Source: Candidatus Gastranaerophilales bacterium
GTDB lineage: Bacteria > Cyanobacteriota > Vampirovibrionia > Gastranaerophilales > Gastranaerophilaceae
Reading direction: 5' to 3'
DNA: 60,993 nucleotides
NCBI GenBank assembly: GCA_944323725.1
Contig: CALUTP010000024.1
Coordinates: forward strand, 1-60,993
Shown here: positions 50,658-60,876 of the stretch, one piece after another
Numbering within the stretch: position 1 is the first letter of the stretch
Layout of the letters: each line of letters opens with the position of its first letter
Position numbers and translations under genes: made by a program
Notes under the pieces: generated by a model
Databases searched by the model: none
What the model saw: the letters and a program-made list of their open reading frames with translations, nothing else
What the model was told of the DNA's origin: nothing

Positions 50658-52120
50658 TATCTTTCATCCTCGACATTTATTGTAATTTCTTGTTTCATTG
50701 CAATTAGTTTTTCAAGATTTGCTCTTGCTACATTATAGTTATATACTGTTTGCACATAGGATTGTTGTGCGTTATTATAGTTTACTCTTGCATCTTGAAG
50801 CTGTATGTAATCCCCTATTCCTACGGCATATCGTCCATCTGCAAGCTCGAAATTTTCATAAGTTTGTTTTACTTTCACTGCTAAAAGTGGAATTTGTTTT
50901 TCTAATTGCACCATGTTGATATATGCATTTTGGACTTCGAAATATATATTTTGCTCTAGTAAGTCTATTTCATTTTGGGCAAGCGCTACTTGTAATTTCC
51001 CGTTATCGATTTCATATTTTTGACTCAGAATATTTACTGAACTTGATAAGTTTACACCAACATTAAATGAATTTGTATTGTACTGGTTTCTGTAATTATA
51101 TCCTGCTGTTGCTGAAATTTCTGGATAGTATTCTCTTTTTATATAAAGTAGAGCCTGTTTCATTGCTTCTAGTGTTGCATTATATGCTTTTAAATCAGGT
51201 CTGTTTTGTTTTGCTTGTTCTACACATTCCTCAAATGTATATGGAAAAGGTTTGAATTTAAATGTTTCAATAACATCCATTTTTTCAACTTTTGATGTTA
51301 ATGTTGCATCTGACACTGGAGTAGGGGTTTTGCTTAAATCTCTTTTTTCTGAAATCTTTTCAAGATTTACAGGAATCTCTTTTTGTTTAAAATTGAAAGT
51401 TTCTGTAGAAGATATTTCATAATTTGGAGTATATGCAACATACATAGAATTGTTTAATTGCACTATGGCATTTTGGTATGCTTTTATTGATTCTACAAGG
51501 GTTACTTTTGAATCACTCAAGTTAACTTCTGCATTAACTAAATCTATTTTTGATTTTATACCTTCATCAAAATATGCTTTTGTTCTTTGGTAATTTCGTT
51601 CGTTGATTTGGACGTATGCTCTGTTAATATCAACTGTTGCTTTAGCCGCTAGTACGTTATAATAATTTGTTTTTACTCCAAAAATCGTATCAAGTACTAT
51701 ATCATCAAAACTATACAATGCAGAAATTTTATTAAATTTTTGCATTTTTATTTGAGCATTAGTTTTACCGAAATTCCATATTAACTGACTTAGTGAAGCT
51801 TGAGCATTATACGTATCATTACTTGTACTTGTTCTACTATTTGAATTAGAATTTAACGTATATCCTGTTCCTATTCCAATTGTTGGAAAGTATGATGCTT
51901 TAGCTATTTTTTCATCATTTTGAGATACTTTGTAATTAAAGTAAGCCTTATTTATAAGAGGACTATTTTTTAATGCAATTTGGATACAATCATCTATTGT
52001 TAATTTAGAGCCTTTTTGTATAACTGCATACTTTTCTGCTGAATATACAGGACTCATATTAAAACTTAATAAGAAAGTCAAAACTAGTGCAAATAATTTT
52101 AATTTATCGATAGTTTTCAA
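50657..52120 (-). CDS. TolC-type outer-membrane channel protein
   Basis: 487 residues with a signal peptide and the two OEP repeats (LTIDDCIQIALKNSPLINKA and FTFEECVEQAKQNRPDLKA), rich in coiled-coil helices. The central linker at about 225-275 is longer and less conserved. TTG start, with AGAGG eight bases upstream. First gene of the efflux operon (channel, adaptor, ATPase, permease). Its presence supports an outer membrane. Confidence 0.9.
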   Translation of the reverse strand: MKTIDKLKLFALVLTFLLSFNMSPVYSAEKYAVIQKGSKLTIDDCIQIALKNSPLINKAYFNYKVSQNDEKIAKASYFPTIGIGTGYTLNSNSNSRTSTSNDTYNAQASLSQLIWNFGKTNAQIKMQKFNKISALYSFDDIVLDTIFGVKTNYYNVLAAKATVDINRAYVQINERNYQRTKAYFDEGIKSKIDLVNAEVNLSDSKVTLVESIKAYQNAIVQLNNSMYVAYTPNYEISSTETFNFKQKEIPVNLEKISEKRDLSKTPTPVSDATLTSKVEKMDVIETFKFKPFPYTFEECVEQAKQNRPDLKAYNATLEAMKQALLYIKREYYPEISATAGYNYRNQYNTNSFNVGVNLSSSVNILSQKYEIDNGKLQVALAQNEIDLLEQNIYFEVQNAYINMVQLEKQIPLLAVKVKQTYENFELADGRYAVGIGDYIQLQDARVNYNNAQQSYVQTVYNYNVARANLEKLIAMKQEITINVEDER

Positions 52121-52234
52121 ATTTATTGTCCTCTAATATTATACTAACGATTAAATCATATTATTTGCTCATTTTAATCATTCCAATAATGGAAATTAAC
52201 TTTTATATATACCCAACTATCTTAGTATAATGGA

Positions 52235-53704
52235 TTAATCTTTTTGGAAATTCCAAAAATCCTTTTGAAGCATTACTAAAAATGGCATTAATTCAAGACG
52301 TCCGACAAGCATCCCTGTTATCATAAGACATTTACTAATTGGATGTATAGACTCAAAAGATCCCATTGGACCAACAATAGGACCAAAACCTGGCCCTATA
52401 TTACCTATAGCCGTAATTGAACCTGTTATACCTATTGTTTCATTTTGCTCAAACAAAGTAATTAGTGCAGCTATTATTCCAAATAACAGAAAATAGAAAA
52501 ATACGAAAACAACTATTTGTCTTACAACTTCCGGTTGAACAGTGGTATTATCAACTTTTATATTAAAAACTGCATTAGGATGCAATATTCGCATTAGCTC
52601 AGCTTTCATTGATTTGAATACTAAAAGCCATCTAGTCATTTTTATACCACCACCGGCTGAACTTGAACAGGAACCCATAAACATTACTATAAATAAAAAT
52701 ATTTTAGCAGTAAAATTCCATTGCTCAAAATCAACACTTGCACTTCCTGTGGATGTAGCAATACTAATTACCTGATAAAGTGAGTGGGTTATCCCGTCAA
52801 ATACCGAATAATTATTTTGAGTAATAAGTACGACAGCTATCAATGACGAAAATATCAAAGTCATTGTAAGATAAACTCTAAATTCTTCATTTTTGAGAAA
52901 TAAAAGCGGATTTTTTTTCATTATAGCTTTATATTGTAAATTAAAACTTGAACCTGCAAAAAACATAAAAATTAGTATAATCCAAGTTATATAATTTGAA
53001 TGATAACCCATTGTGCTTTGTGGATTTGGTGAAAATCCTCCTGCAGCTAAGGTAGAAAAAGAATTGCATACTGCATCAAATAATGGCATTCCTGCGATTT
53101 TAAGCAAAATTATTTCAAATATTGTAAGCCCTGCATACACTTTCCATAAAGCTGATGCAGTATTCCTTATTCTCGGAGTAAATTTATCTTCAGTTGGGCC
53201 AGGAGCCTCTGCAAAAAACATCTGTCGTCCAGCAACTGCAAATTGAGGCAGAATGGCTATAAACAATACTATAATCCCCAAACCGCCCAGCCATTGAGTG
53301 AGTGAACGCCAAAAGAAAAAAGCTTTTGGATAATCAAAGTTTGTTAATATTGTTGCCCCTGTAGTTGTAATTCCTGAAATAGATTCAAATAAACTATCTA
53401 ATGGACTTAAGTTATAAAATAAATATGGTATTGCACACATAATACCAAAGATTACCCAAGAAATCGCTACAATAAATAATGCTTCACCTTTTTTTATATC
53501 ATTAAGATTTTCAAGTTCAGATACTTTTGGAAACAATTTTTTAATTATAAATCCAGCAGTTGTAGAAATAATACTTGCACTTAAAAAGGGTATAATCGAA
53601 TAATAGTCCTTGTATATAAATGCAATAATAATGGGCGAAAGTATAACCATACCTATATATGTCATTATTATGCTTATAGCTTTTGCCAGATAATTTAATC
53701 GCAT
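52235..53704 (-). CDS. trkH: Potassium uptake protein TrkH
   Basis: 489 residues, four repeats of membrane-pore-membrane. Filter loops with conserved Gly are seen in GITTTGATILT, STLAAGGFSP, STGSASV and NIGPGFGP. Transports K+ together with the TrkA subunit encoded ten bases upstream with overlap. Start ATG with AGGAG-like site. Confidence 0.95.
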   Translation of the reverse strand: MRLNYLAKAISIIMTYIGMVILSPIIIAFIYKDYYSIIPFLSASIISTTAGFIIKKLFPKVSELENLNDIKKGEALFIVAISWVIFGIMCAIPYLFYNLSPLDSLFESISGITTTGATILTNFDYPKAFFFWRSLTQWLGGLGIIVLFIAILPQFAVAGRQMFFAEAPGPTEDKFTPRIRNTASALWKVYAGLTIFEIILLKIAGMPLFDAVCNSFSTLAAGGFSPNPQSTMGYHSNYITWIILIFMFFAGSSFNLQYKAIMKKNPLLFLKNEEFRVYLTMTLIFSSLIAVVLITQNNYSVFDGITHSLYQVISIATSTGSASVDFEQWNFTAKIFLFIVMFMGSCSSSAGGGIKMTRWLLVFKSMKAELMRILHPNAVFNIKVDNTTVQPEVVRQIVVFVFFYFLLFGIIAALITLFEQNETIGITGSITAIGNIGPGFGPIVGPMGSFESIHPISKCLMITGMLVGRLELMPFLVMLQKDFWNFQKD

Positions 53705-55047
53705 TTTTCTCCTACCTTAAAGAAGGATTTTATAGCAGAACCATCTTCAGCTCTTGTAAATATTATTAAAATATCATCATATTTTAGTTCTGTATCACCT
53801 TTTGGAATTATTACCTTACCTCTTCTTTGGATTACTCCGATAATTGCTGAAATCGGAAAATGTAAATCCATAACTTTTTTACCTTCAAATTCCGGTTTTA
53901 CTCGAATTTCTAAAACTTCGCCTTGACCTTGTTCTACTGTAGCTAGAATATCTACATTATTTTCAGCAAGATCATTTTTTACTTCATTTATAGCAGAATT
54001 CTTTGGTGAAACAGCTACATCTATGCCAACCTTTTCAAATAGCGGTATATTTACAACTTTTGCGACTCTTGCAATAACTTTTTTTACACCGAGCTGTTTA
54101 GCTAATAGTGAACATAACAAATTTTTTTCATCATTATTTGTAACACTTATAATGACATCAGATTGTCCAATTTGTTCTTCATCAAGTAATTTTAAATTTG
54201 TTCCATCACCATTTATCACTAGGGTATGTCTTAATTCTTCTGATATAGTCTGACAACGCTCGTAATCTTTTTCAATGATTTTAGTTTTTATTTTCATGTC
54301 TTCAAGGTATTTTGCAAGCATGGCACCTACTGTTCCGCCACCTATTATAGCTGCACTTTTAACAATTTCTTTTTCATGAAAAAATGTTCCTGCTAAAATA
54401 TCAAGAGAATGCGATGTCCCCATAAAAATAAGTTTGTCATCCTGCAATAAAACAGTCTCACCATTTGGCACAAACAAGTCTCCATTTCTTGTTATACCTA
54501 CAATCAATGTATCATTAGTAAATCCGCAGTCTTTTACTTTTTTATTTACAATACTCAAATTAGGTGTAACTTTGTATTCTAAAAGTCTTGCTCTTCCATC
54601 AGCAAAATTTTCTACATCTAGTGCTTGTGCTACAGTTACAATTCTAAAAATATCTTGAGTTAAAAGTTCCTCTGGCCAAATAATGTAATCTATGAAAAAA
54701 TCCCCGCAATTAAGGGAAGTTTTTTCAAAACAAAGCGTATTTTTGTATTCTTCTTTACTTACAAAACATATAGTTCGAATTCCACTAATTTTCTTCGCTG
54801 TAAGACATGCTACAATATTTGCCTCATCTATTGCTGTGCAAGCGATAAATATATCAGCATTTCTTATATCCGCATTTTTTAGTACTGATATATCACATAC
54901 ATTACCTTTTACAAAGCTAATATCCAATTTATTAAATTCATCAGTGCGGTTCTCTTCTTTATCAATAATTGTTATATCGTGATCTTCAAAAAATTCCGTT
55001 GCAAGAAGACACCCTACTTCTGTTGCTCCAAATATAATTATTTTCAT
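53695..55047 (-). CDS. trkA: Trk system regulatory subunit TrkA
   Basis: 450 residues, two tandem RCK units: an N-terminal nucleotide-binding fold (IIFGATEVGCLLA), RCK_C, then IIGGGTVGAMLAKYLE and a second RCK_C. Binds NAD(H)/ATP and gates TrkH. The first glycine motif is less canonical (GATEVG) than the second. Overlaps trkH by ten bases. Start has little Shine-Dalgarno. Confidence 0.94.
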   Translation of the reverse strand: MKIIIFGATEVGCLLATEFFEDHDITIIDKEENRTDEFNKLDISFVKGNVCDISVLKNADIRNADIFIACTAIDEANIVACLTAKKISGIRTICFVSKEEYKNTLCFEKTSLNCGDFFIDYIIWPEELLTQDIFRIVTVAQALDVENFADGRARLLEYKVTPNLSIVNKKVKDCGFTNDTLIVGITRNGDLFVPNGETVLLQDDKLIFMGTSHSLDILAGTFFHEKEIVKSAAIIGGGTVGAMLAKYLEDMKIKTKIIEKDYERCQTISEELRHTLVINGDGTNLKLLDEEQIGQSDVIISVTNNDEKNLLCSLLAKQLGVKKVIARVAKVVNIPLFEKVGIDVAVSPKNSAINEVKNDLAENNVDILATVEQGQGEVLEIRVKPEFEGKKVMDLHFPISAIIGVIQRRGKVIIPKGDTELKYDDILIIFTRAEDGSAIKSFFKVGEKCD

Positions 55048-55079
55048 AACAGTTAAACTCTACATTAAATAAGTTTTAT

Positions 55080-55358
55080 TTACAAGCCTTGTCCTATTAT
55101 TAAAAGTACTGTAACTGTAAGATATTGTATAATCTGAAGTACTATTATTGCTATGATAGGTGAAGCATCTAGCCCGCTAATTGGTGGAATAAATCTTCTG
55201 AATATATTTAAATAAGCATCTGCGACTTGTCTTATTGTAAACCAAGGTTGTTTTGTCCAATCTAAACTAGGTACCCAGCTCAATAAGCATCTTACTAGAA
55301 TTATAATCAAAAATAGTAAAAATATGTTATTTACTGCATCTATTAATGGTTTTATCAT
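55080..55358 (-). CDS. YggT family membrane protein
   Basis: 92 residues, two membrane segments with RCLLSWVP and FRRFIPPISGLDASPIIA, the family signature. In plants, cyanobacteria and bacteria YggT proteins are linked to heme attachment, cell division or osmotic response; the role here is open. AAGGA before the ATG. Between mtnP and trkA on the same strand. Confidence 0.9.
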   Translation of the reverse strand: MIKPLIDAVNNIFLLFLIIILVRCLLSWVPSLDWTKQPWFTIRQVADAYLNIFRRFIPPISGLDASPIIAIIVLQIIQYLTVTVLLIIGQGL

Positions 55359-55370
55359 TAGTAGCCATCC

Positions 55371-56174
55371 TTATAATTGTGACTTTGATTTTGTTAATGC
55401 ACATTCGCAATGTTTTCTTTCTGCTGGAATATTTTCAATCATCTTAAATAGCAAATTCTTTAGGTTTGCAAGATTTGAATTAAATACTTCAATAACTTCA
55501 TGATGTGAAACTGGAGGGACATCTCCTACTAATCCAGCATCATAATCTGTTATTAAAGAAATATTCAACGGACACATGTCTAATTCTTTTACTAAATATG
55601 CTTCAGGGAATGCAGTCATATTAATTACTTCCCATCCTTGATTTGTAAAAAATTTGGATTCTGCCTTTGTAGAGAACCTAGGCCCGTTGATTACAACTAC
55701 AGTTCCTGTTTCATGAACATTTATCCCTAAATCTTTACCAGTCTTAATTGCTAATTCTCTTAATTCAGGGCAATAAGGATCAGCAGCAGATGGATGTGTT
55801 ACAATTGGACCTTCATAGAAAGTTGATTTTCTTCCATCTGTCCAGTCTACAAATTGATCACAAATTACAAAGTCACCAGGTTTTACATGTTTTTGTAAAC
55901 TTCCTGCCGCACAAGGTGAAATTACTCTTTCTACACCTACAGATTTCATTGCCCATACGTTTGCCCTGTAATTTAATAAGTGAGGAAGTATTGTATGATT
56001 TCTACCATGTCTTGGCATAAATGCAACTTTATGATTACCAATCTGACCGATAAATAAGTTATCACTAGGCATTCCATAAGGAGTCTCCACCCTTACTTCT
56101 TCAATATTATCAAGAAATTTATAAAAACCTGAACCCCCAAATACACCTATTGTCGCTAATTTTTTATCAGTCAT
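55371..56174 (-). CDS. mtnP: S-methyl-5'-thioadenosine phosphorylase
   Basis: About 267 residues of the purine nucleoside phosphorylase type I family. IGVFGGSGFYKFLDN and FMPRHGRNHTILPH (phosphate and base binding), CAAGSL, and NMTAFPEAYLVKEL with DYDAGL. Cleaves methylthioadenosine formed by polyamine synthesis and salvages adenine. The ATG at 56174 has AAAGGGG upstream; a longer start at 56201 does not. Confidence 0.93.
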   Translation of the reverse strand: MTDKKLATIGVFGGSGFYKFLDNIEEVRVETPYGMPSDNLFIGQIGNHKVAFMPRHGRNHTILPHLLNYRANVWAMKSVGVERVISPCAAGSLQKHVKPGDFVICDQFVDWTDGRKSTFYEGPIVTHPSAADPYCPELRELAIKTGKDLGINVHETGTVVVINGPRFSTKAESKFFTNQGWEVINMTAFPEAYLVKELDMCPLNISLITDYDAGLVGDVPPVSHHEVIEVFNSNLANLKNLLFKMIENIPAERKHCECALTKSKSQL

Positions 56175-56500
56175 ATTATATCCCCTTTCACTTTTTATCA
56201 ATTTTTTTTTATTTTACCAAAAACAAAATATGTAATCAACAAAGTCTAAATTGTTACTACACGTATAATAAAATTGTATAAAATACACTCAATTTTAAAA
56301 ATTTACAATTACTCAAATAGCTCTTGTAATAAGTATTTTAACCAGTTGAAAGTTTGTTGGTTTTTACTAAAGGGTTGAAATTTTAAAATGTTTGTACTAG
56401 AATGTTGGCATAAATTTCATTCTTAAAAGTTAAAACTTGACATTAAAGAGATAGCGCACTTGCTTTTAAGGATTTCAATTTACAACCAGAGGATTACATT
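56175..56500. other. 326-base gap between mtnP and the lytic transglycosylase gene
   Basis: Very AT-rich. On the plus strand it contains the transglycosylase promoter near 56375-56403 and the Shine-Dalgarno AGAGG. No coding frame with a ribosome-binding site, tRNA or recognised riboswitch was seen. The motif GTTGAAA occurs twice (56345 and 56374). Confidence 0.6.
56375..56403 (+). promoter_or_regulatory. Promoter of the lytic transglycosylase gene
   Basis: TTGAAA, 17 bases, TAGAAT. Leader of about 90 bases. Uses the same -35 box as the pilin leader promoters. Confidence 0.6.
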
Positions 56501-57139
56501 TTGAGAAAATTATTACTATTCACTATTACGCTAGTGTTAATGTTGACTGCGCAAGTTCAAGCTGCTGACGTAAACACCGTAAAAGCGACAATAGTAAAAC
56601 ATGCTATTGAAATGGGGGTAGACCCTGCTATCGCTTTGAGTATTGCTAGAACAGAATCAGGTTATAGACATGAAGCACGAAGCAATCATGGTGCAGTAGG
56701 AGTATTTCAATTAATGCCTTCCACTGCTAGAAGAATGGGGTTAAATCCTTATTCTTTGAACGACAACATCAAAGGTGGTATTATGTACTACAAAATGATG
56801 TATAAAATGTTTGGTTCAATGGAACTTGCTTTAGCGGCTTATAATGCAGGACCGGGAAATGTAAAAAGATATAAAGCCGTTCCTCCATACGCAGAAACAA
56901 AGCGTTTTGTAAGCAAAATCATGACAGATTATCATCGACTTAAAGCAAATCCAGATCCAGCAATGGTAAAAGCTGCTGCTAAAAAGGTACCAACAGCACC
57001 TAAAGTTACCTCAGCACCAAAACCTGTTGCACCTGTACCAAAGGTGGTGAATGTAAAAGAGGTTAACGCAGCAACAGTTGAGATTATTGATGAAACTCCT
57101 ATAGAACTCGAAATTGAAGCTACATCTTTAGCAATTTAA
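56501..57139 (+). CDS. Exported lytic transglycosylase (SLT domain)
   Basis: 212 residues, TTG start with AGAGG seven bases upstream. Signal peptide (RKLLLFTITLVLMLTAQVQA), then the SLT fold: catalytic Glu in IARTESGYRHEA, GAVGVFQLMPSTARRMG and ALAAYNAGPGNVKRY. A Pro/Ala/Lys/Val-rich tail of about 60 residues follows without a LysM domain. Cleaves peptidoglycan in the periplasm, for wall turnover or for insertion of machines such as pili. Confidence 0.93.
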   Translation: MRKLLLFTITLVLMLTAQVQAADVNTVKATIVKHAIEMGVDPAIALSIARTESGYRHEARSNHGAVGVFQLMPSTARRMGLNPYSLNDNIKGGIMYYKMMYKMFGSMELALAAYNAGPGNVKRYKAVPPYAETKRFVSKIMTDYHRLKANPDPAMVKAAAKKVPTAPKVTSAPKPVAPVPKVVNVKEVNAATVEIIDETPIELEIEATSLAI

Positions 57140-57164
57140 TATTTTGGGTTTTAAAACAGAACTT

Positions 57165-57200
57165 AAAATGCAGTGTTTAAAATTATAAACACTGCATTTT
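57165..57200. terminator. Bidirectional terminator
   Basis: 15-bp stem (AAAATGCAGTGTTTA with TAAACACTGCATTTT), six-base loop, T runs both ways, between converging genes. Confidence 0.9.
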
Positions 57201-57238
57201 TAATAATAAATATTATTTTTTAAACTATCACATAACGG

Positions 57239-58399
57239 TTATGAATTATATGCCTTAAAAAATTCTTTAAGCAGTTCTTGTCCTTTTATTATAGACTTGT
57301 AGTTTACATTTTCTTCAATAGAGTGCATACTGCAAACATCAGCAAGACCTACTAGATAAGGAGAGAAATTTTCTCCTTTTGAATTTTTATTGTTTGCATA
57401 TATATGAGTCTCTGCTCCAGCATGGAATGAAGAAATTTCCGGCTCAATACTGACTTTTCTAGCTGCAGCTTCAAATAAAATTGGAATATAGTCATCATCA
57501 TTTTTTTCAAATGGCGGCAGATGTTCTTCAAATTTTATACTAGCTTGGGCAACTCCAGCATAATCTTTATTAAAATCATTAACTTCAAAAATCATTCTAT
57601 CTTTTAATTCTTCTTCATACTTTCTGCTTGAGCTTCTAATAGAATATGTAACTTTACCATATGTATTAATTACATTTGTCACATCAGGATTTCCTGCGGT
57701 AATTCCTCCAATATTGCAAGAAGTAACTACTTTTTTGTTTTCAGAATAATAAACACCCTGAGGCAAATTGGATACAATATCTGCAATTAATTTAGCCGAA
57801 TTTTCTCGAGTTCTATCAGCAATGTCAATTCCAGAATGACCTCCTTTAAATGAATTTACCTCAATTGTAGCAAGCGTATAGCTAGCCCCTGATGTCATAA
57901 GTTGACCTAAACTGTCACTATCAAGAACTAGTACATATTTAGAATTGAGTTTTGAGAAATCAACATGTTTAATCCCTGACATTCCAGATTCTTCATCTCT
58001 GGTAAACATAATTTCCAATCCGCCATGTTTTATATCAGAATTTGTTAGTGTTTTTGCAAAATATAGTGCATTTGCAACACCAGCCTTATCATCAGCACCG
58101 AGTGTTCGACCTTTAGCTCTGATTAAATCTCCATCAAGATATATTTCTACAGGGCTGTCATCTCCAATCACATCCATATGTGAAGATAACATAATAGGTT
58201 GTTTTGAACTATCAGTTGCAGGAATATTAATATAAACATTATTATAGTTATCAAAACTGCATTGAATATTGCTATTTTCACAGTATTTTTTTATATATTC
58301 AGCTACTTTTTCCTCATGTAATGATGGGGAAGGAATTTCTGCAAGATTGCAGAATAAATCTATTAATTCGCTTTCTTTTCTTATTTCCATTAAATCCAT
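57239..58399 (-). CDS. M20 family peptidase, PepT-like tripeptidase
   Basis: About 386 residues. Zinc ligands in MLSSHMDVIG, ADDKAGVANA, DEESGMSG, LVLDSDS and a C-terminal CSMHSIEENV; the dimer domain has GGHSGIDI. Removes N-terminal residues from short peptides in the cytoplasm. Start at 58399, where AGGAG lies six bases upstream, rather than at 58405. Close in layout to PepT; other M20 amidohydrolases cannot be fully excluded. Confidence 0.85.
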   Translation of the reverse strand: MDLMEIRKESELIDLFCNLAEIPSPSLHEEKVAEYIKKYCENSNIQCSFDNYNNVYINIPATDSSKQPIMLSSHMDVIGDDSPVEIYLDGDLIRAKGRTLGADDKAGVANALYFAKTLTNSDIKHGGLEIMFTRDEESGMSGIKHVDFSKLNSKYVLVLDSDSLGQLMTSGASYTLATIEVNSFKGGHSGIDIADRTRENSAKLIADIVSNLPQGVYYSENKKVVTSCNIGGITAGNPDVTNVINTYGKVTYSIRSSSRKYEEELKDRMIFEVNDFNKDYAGVAQASIKFEEHLPPFEKNDDDYIPILFEAAARKVSIEPEISSFHAGAETHIYANNKNSKGENFSPYLVGLADVCSMHSIEENVNYKSIIKGQELLKEFFKAYNS

Positions 58400-58470
58400 T
58401 TTCATCTCCTGATTAATAATTATATATTAACACATATTCCAAAATCTACAACTTTTTTATATATGTTATT

Positions 58471-60831
58471 TTAATTTATATCGACAATACTAACACCATC
58501 ACCGCCTTCACCATCTTCACCGGGTCTGAATTTTGCAACATATGGTGAGGTCGATAAAAAGTCTCTTATTGCACTTTTTAATGCTCCAGTACCATGTCCG
58601 TGAATGATTGTTACAGGAGAAAGATTCGCAAGGCTCGCTTTATCTAAGTAATTCTCAAGATCGTCTAGAGCATCTTCTACTTTATATCCCCTTAAGTCTA
58701 GTCTATTTGATAAGTTAATCTTTTTGTATTCAAATTTTTCAAAACTTGAAGGTTTGTATCCTGAAGACTTTGTATCAAAAGTCTTGTCATATGGTGCTAG
58801 TTTATCTTTTTTAATTTTTGTTTTCAAATTACCCATTTGAACAAATACATTGTCATTTTTATCGGGTAATGAAAGTATAATTACAGCTTGATGAATTTCT
58901 TTTAGTATAAGTTTATCATTTATTTGAATAGCATTCCAATTAATTTCAGCGTAACGATTTTTATCTTCGTATTCAGATATTTTATCTCGAAAGCCTTTTT
59001 CTATTTTTGCAAGTCGTGCATAGGAACGTCTTGCAATTTTTTCTGATTTTTCTCGTCTTAACTCGTCAAGAATATCTTTAATTTCTGCTTTTACAGAAAG
59101 TAATTCATAATCAAATTTATCTTTTATTCTTTTTATTGTTTTATTTTTATCTTTTTTTACAGCAGAAAGGTTTTCCTCATATTCTTTTTTTATTAATTCT
59201 GAATTCTCTTTTAATTCTTTAGCTTCTTTAAGATTTTTTGATAATTTTTGTTGTGTTTCTTGCAATTTTTCTACTGCTATTATAGATTGATCCTTTTCAG
59301 AATTAAGTAATTCATTAGCTTTGTTTACAATGGAATTATCAAGCCCTAAATTCGCCGAAATAGAAATAGCATTACTTAAACCAGGAATACCAATGAGTAA
59401 CCTATAAGTAGGCTTAAGGGATTGAGTATCAAATTCTACAGAAGCATTTTTAAAATAAGAATTTGAATATTCAAGAGTTTTTAATTCTCCATAGTGAGTT
59501 GTAACAATAGAATACACACCTTTGTGTGCAAAATATTCAAGAATAGATTTTGCAAGTATTGCGCCTTCCTGAGGATCAGTACCAGCACAAATTTCATCAA
59601 GTAATACCAATGTATCATTGTCACTATGATTTACAATTTCAATAATATTTGTCATGTGAGATGAAAAAGTTGATAGACTTTGCAATATATTTTGAGAATC
59701 TCCAATATCAGAAAAAACTTTTTTAAATGGATAAACTTTAGCCATTGAGCAAGGAAGAAACAATCCAGCTTTAGCCATGAGAATAAAAAGGCCTATAGTT
59801 TTTAACGTAACAGTTTTTCCACCAGTATTAGAGCCTGTAATTATTACAGATTTATAATCTTTCCCAATTTCAAAATTATTAGTTACAATATTATCTACAG
59901 TTCCGATAAGAAGGGGATGTTTCATATTTTCAAACTTAATTAATTTTTCCTGTAAAATTTCAGGTTCTACTGCTTGAATTTTAACTGCATACCTAGCTTT
60001 AGCAAAGTGAAAATCAATTTTAGCAAGGATTTCTTCACTTTTTTTTATATCTTTCATCTCAAATTTAACAAGTCCTGTAAGCTCTGATAGAATTTTAATA
60101 TATTCAGAATTTATTTCTGATTGTAATTCTCTCATTTTATTATTCAATGGGATTATACTATCAGGTTCTATATAAAATGTTTTATTAGTCGCAGAAACAT
60201 CATGCACAATACCCTTAACTTTACTTTTGCTGGTTGCTTTAACTTGAAATACTACTCTCTCATCTCTTGTTGTATAAATTGTCTCTTGCAGGTGCTTTGT
60301 AAAATCAGTTGAAGTTAATAATTCTGCAATTTTATTTTTGAGATTTTTTTCGGTATCTTTTAGCATTGTAAAAAGTCTTTTTAATTCTGGAGTTGCGTCC
60401 TTTTTAATTTTGAAATCATCATCAAAAGTTGAAAATATTTTATCTTCCAGTTCTTTATTTGAGATAAGACAATTAGCAAGTCCTTTTAGAAGGATTTCTC
60501 CATTTTCATTAAGAAAATTTTTTACAAGTCTTGATGAGCGGATTGTCTTTGCTACATCAATCAAATCTTCTTCACAAAGATAACTCACCGACGCATTATT
60601 TTGGATTTTAGAAATATCTGCGACAAATTCTATTGGAATGTCTGAAGGCATATCCAGAAAATTTTTTGCTTCTTTTGTGAATTGTATTTCTTGTAAAATT
60701 GTCCTGTATTCATTATGCGGAAACAATTCTAAACAAAGTTTATAGCTTTGTGTTGTTTTTGTATATCCGGCTAATGTTTCTAATACTTTATCAAATTCTA
60801 ATGATTTAAGACTTTTTGATACTATATCCAT
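58471..60831 (-). CDS. mutS2: MutS2 endonuclease / ribosome-rescue ATPase
   Basis: 786 residues. MutS-type core and ATPase with Walker A ITGSNTGGKTVTLKTIG, DEICAGTDPQEGA as Walker B and TTHYGELK; a long coiled coil near 505-600; C-terminal Smr domain with LDLRGYKVEDA and HGHGTGALK. MutS2 suppresses recombination in some bacteria and splits collided ribosomes in Bacillus. ATG without Shine-Dalgarno; TAAAAT ends six bases before it, so possibly leaderless. Confidence 0.95.
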   Translation of the reverse strand: MDIVSKSLKSLEFDKVLETLAGYTKTTQSYKLCLELFPHNEYRTILQEIQFTKEAKNFLDMPSDIPIEFVADISKIQNNASVSYLCEEDLIDVAKTIRSSRLVKNFLNENGEILLKGLANCLISNKELEDKIFSTFDDDFKIKKDATPELKRLFTMLKDTEKNLKNKIAELLTSTDFTKHLQETIYTTRDERVVFQVKATSKSKVKGIVHDVSATNKTFYIEPDSIIPLNNKMRELQSEINSEYIKILSELTGLVKFEMKDIKKSEEILAKIDFHFAKARYAVKIQAVEPEILQEKLIKFENMKHPLLIGTVDNIVTNNFEIGKDYKSVIITGSNTGGKTVTLKTIGLFILMAKAGLFLPCSMAKVYPFKKVFSDIGDSQNILQSLSTFSSHMTNIIEIVNHSDNDTLVLLDEICAGTDPQEGAILAKSILEYFAHKGVYSIVTTHYGELKTLEYSNSYFKNASVEFDTQSLKPTYRLLIGIPGLSNAISISANLGLDNSIVNKANELLNSEKDQSIIAVEKLQETQQKLSKNLKEAKELKENSELIKKEYEENLSAVKKDKNKTIKRIKDKFDYELLSVKAEIKDILDELRREKSEKIARRSYARLAKIEKGFRDKISEYEDKNRYAEINWNAIQINDKLILKEIHQAVIILSLPDKNDNVFVQMGNLKTKIKKDKLAPYDKTFDTKSSGYKPSSFEKFEYKKINLSNRLDLRGYKVEDALDDLENYLDKASLANLSPVTIIHGHGTGALKSAIRDFLSTSPYVAKFRPGEDGEGGDGVSIVDIN

Positions 60832-60837
60832 ATTTTA

Positions 60838-60843
60838 ATTTTA
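60838..60843 (-). promoter_or_regulatory. Possible -10 box of mutS2 (leaderless)
   Basis: Minus-strand TAAAAT, six bases, ATG at 60831. No convincing -35 box, so weaker than the other cases. Confidence 0.3.
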
Positions 60844-60876
60844 CAATAAACATAATATATGTTATAGAAACTATTA

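Noticed and set aside
56175-56500. Riboswitch (c-di-AMP or c-di-GMP type) before the transglycosylase
   Set aside because: No conserved core motif seen; the region is AT-rich with only a promoter.
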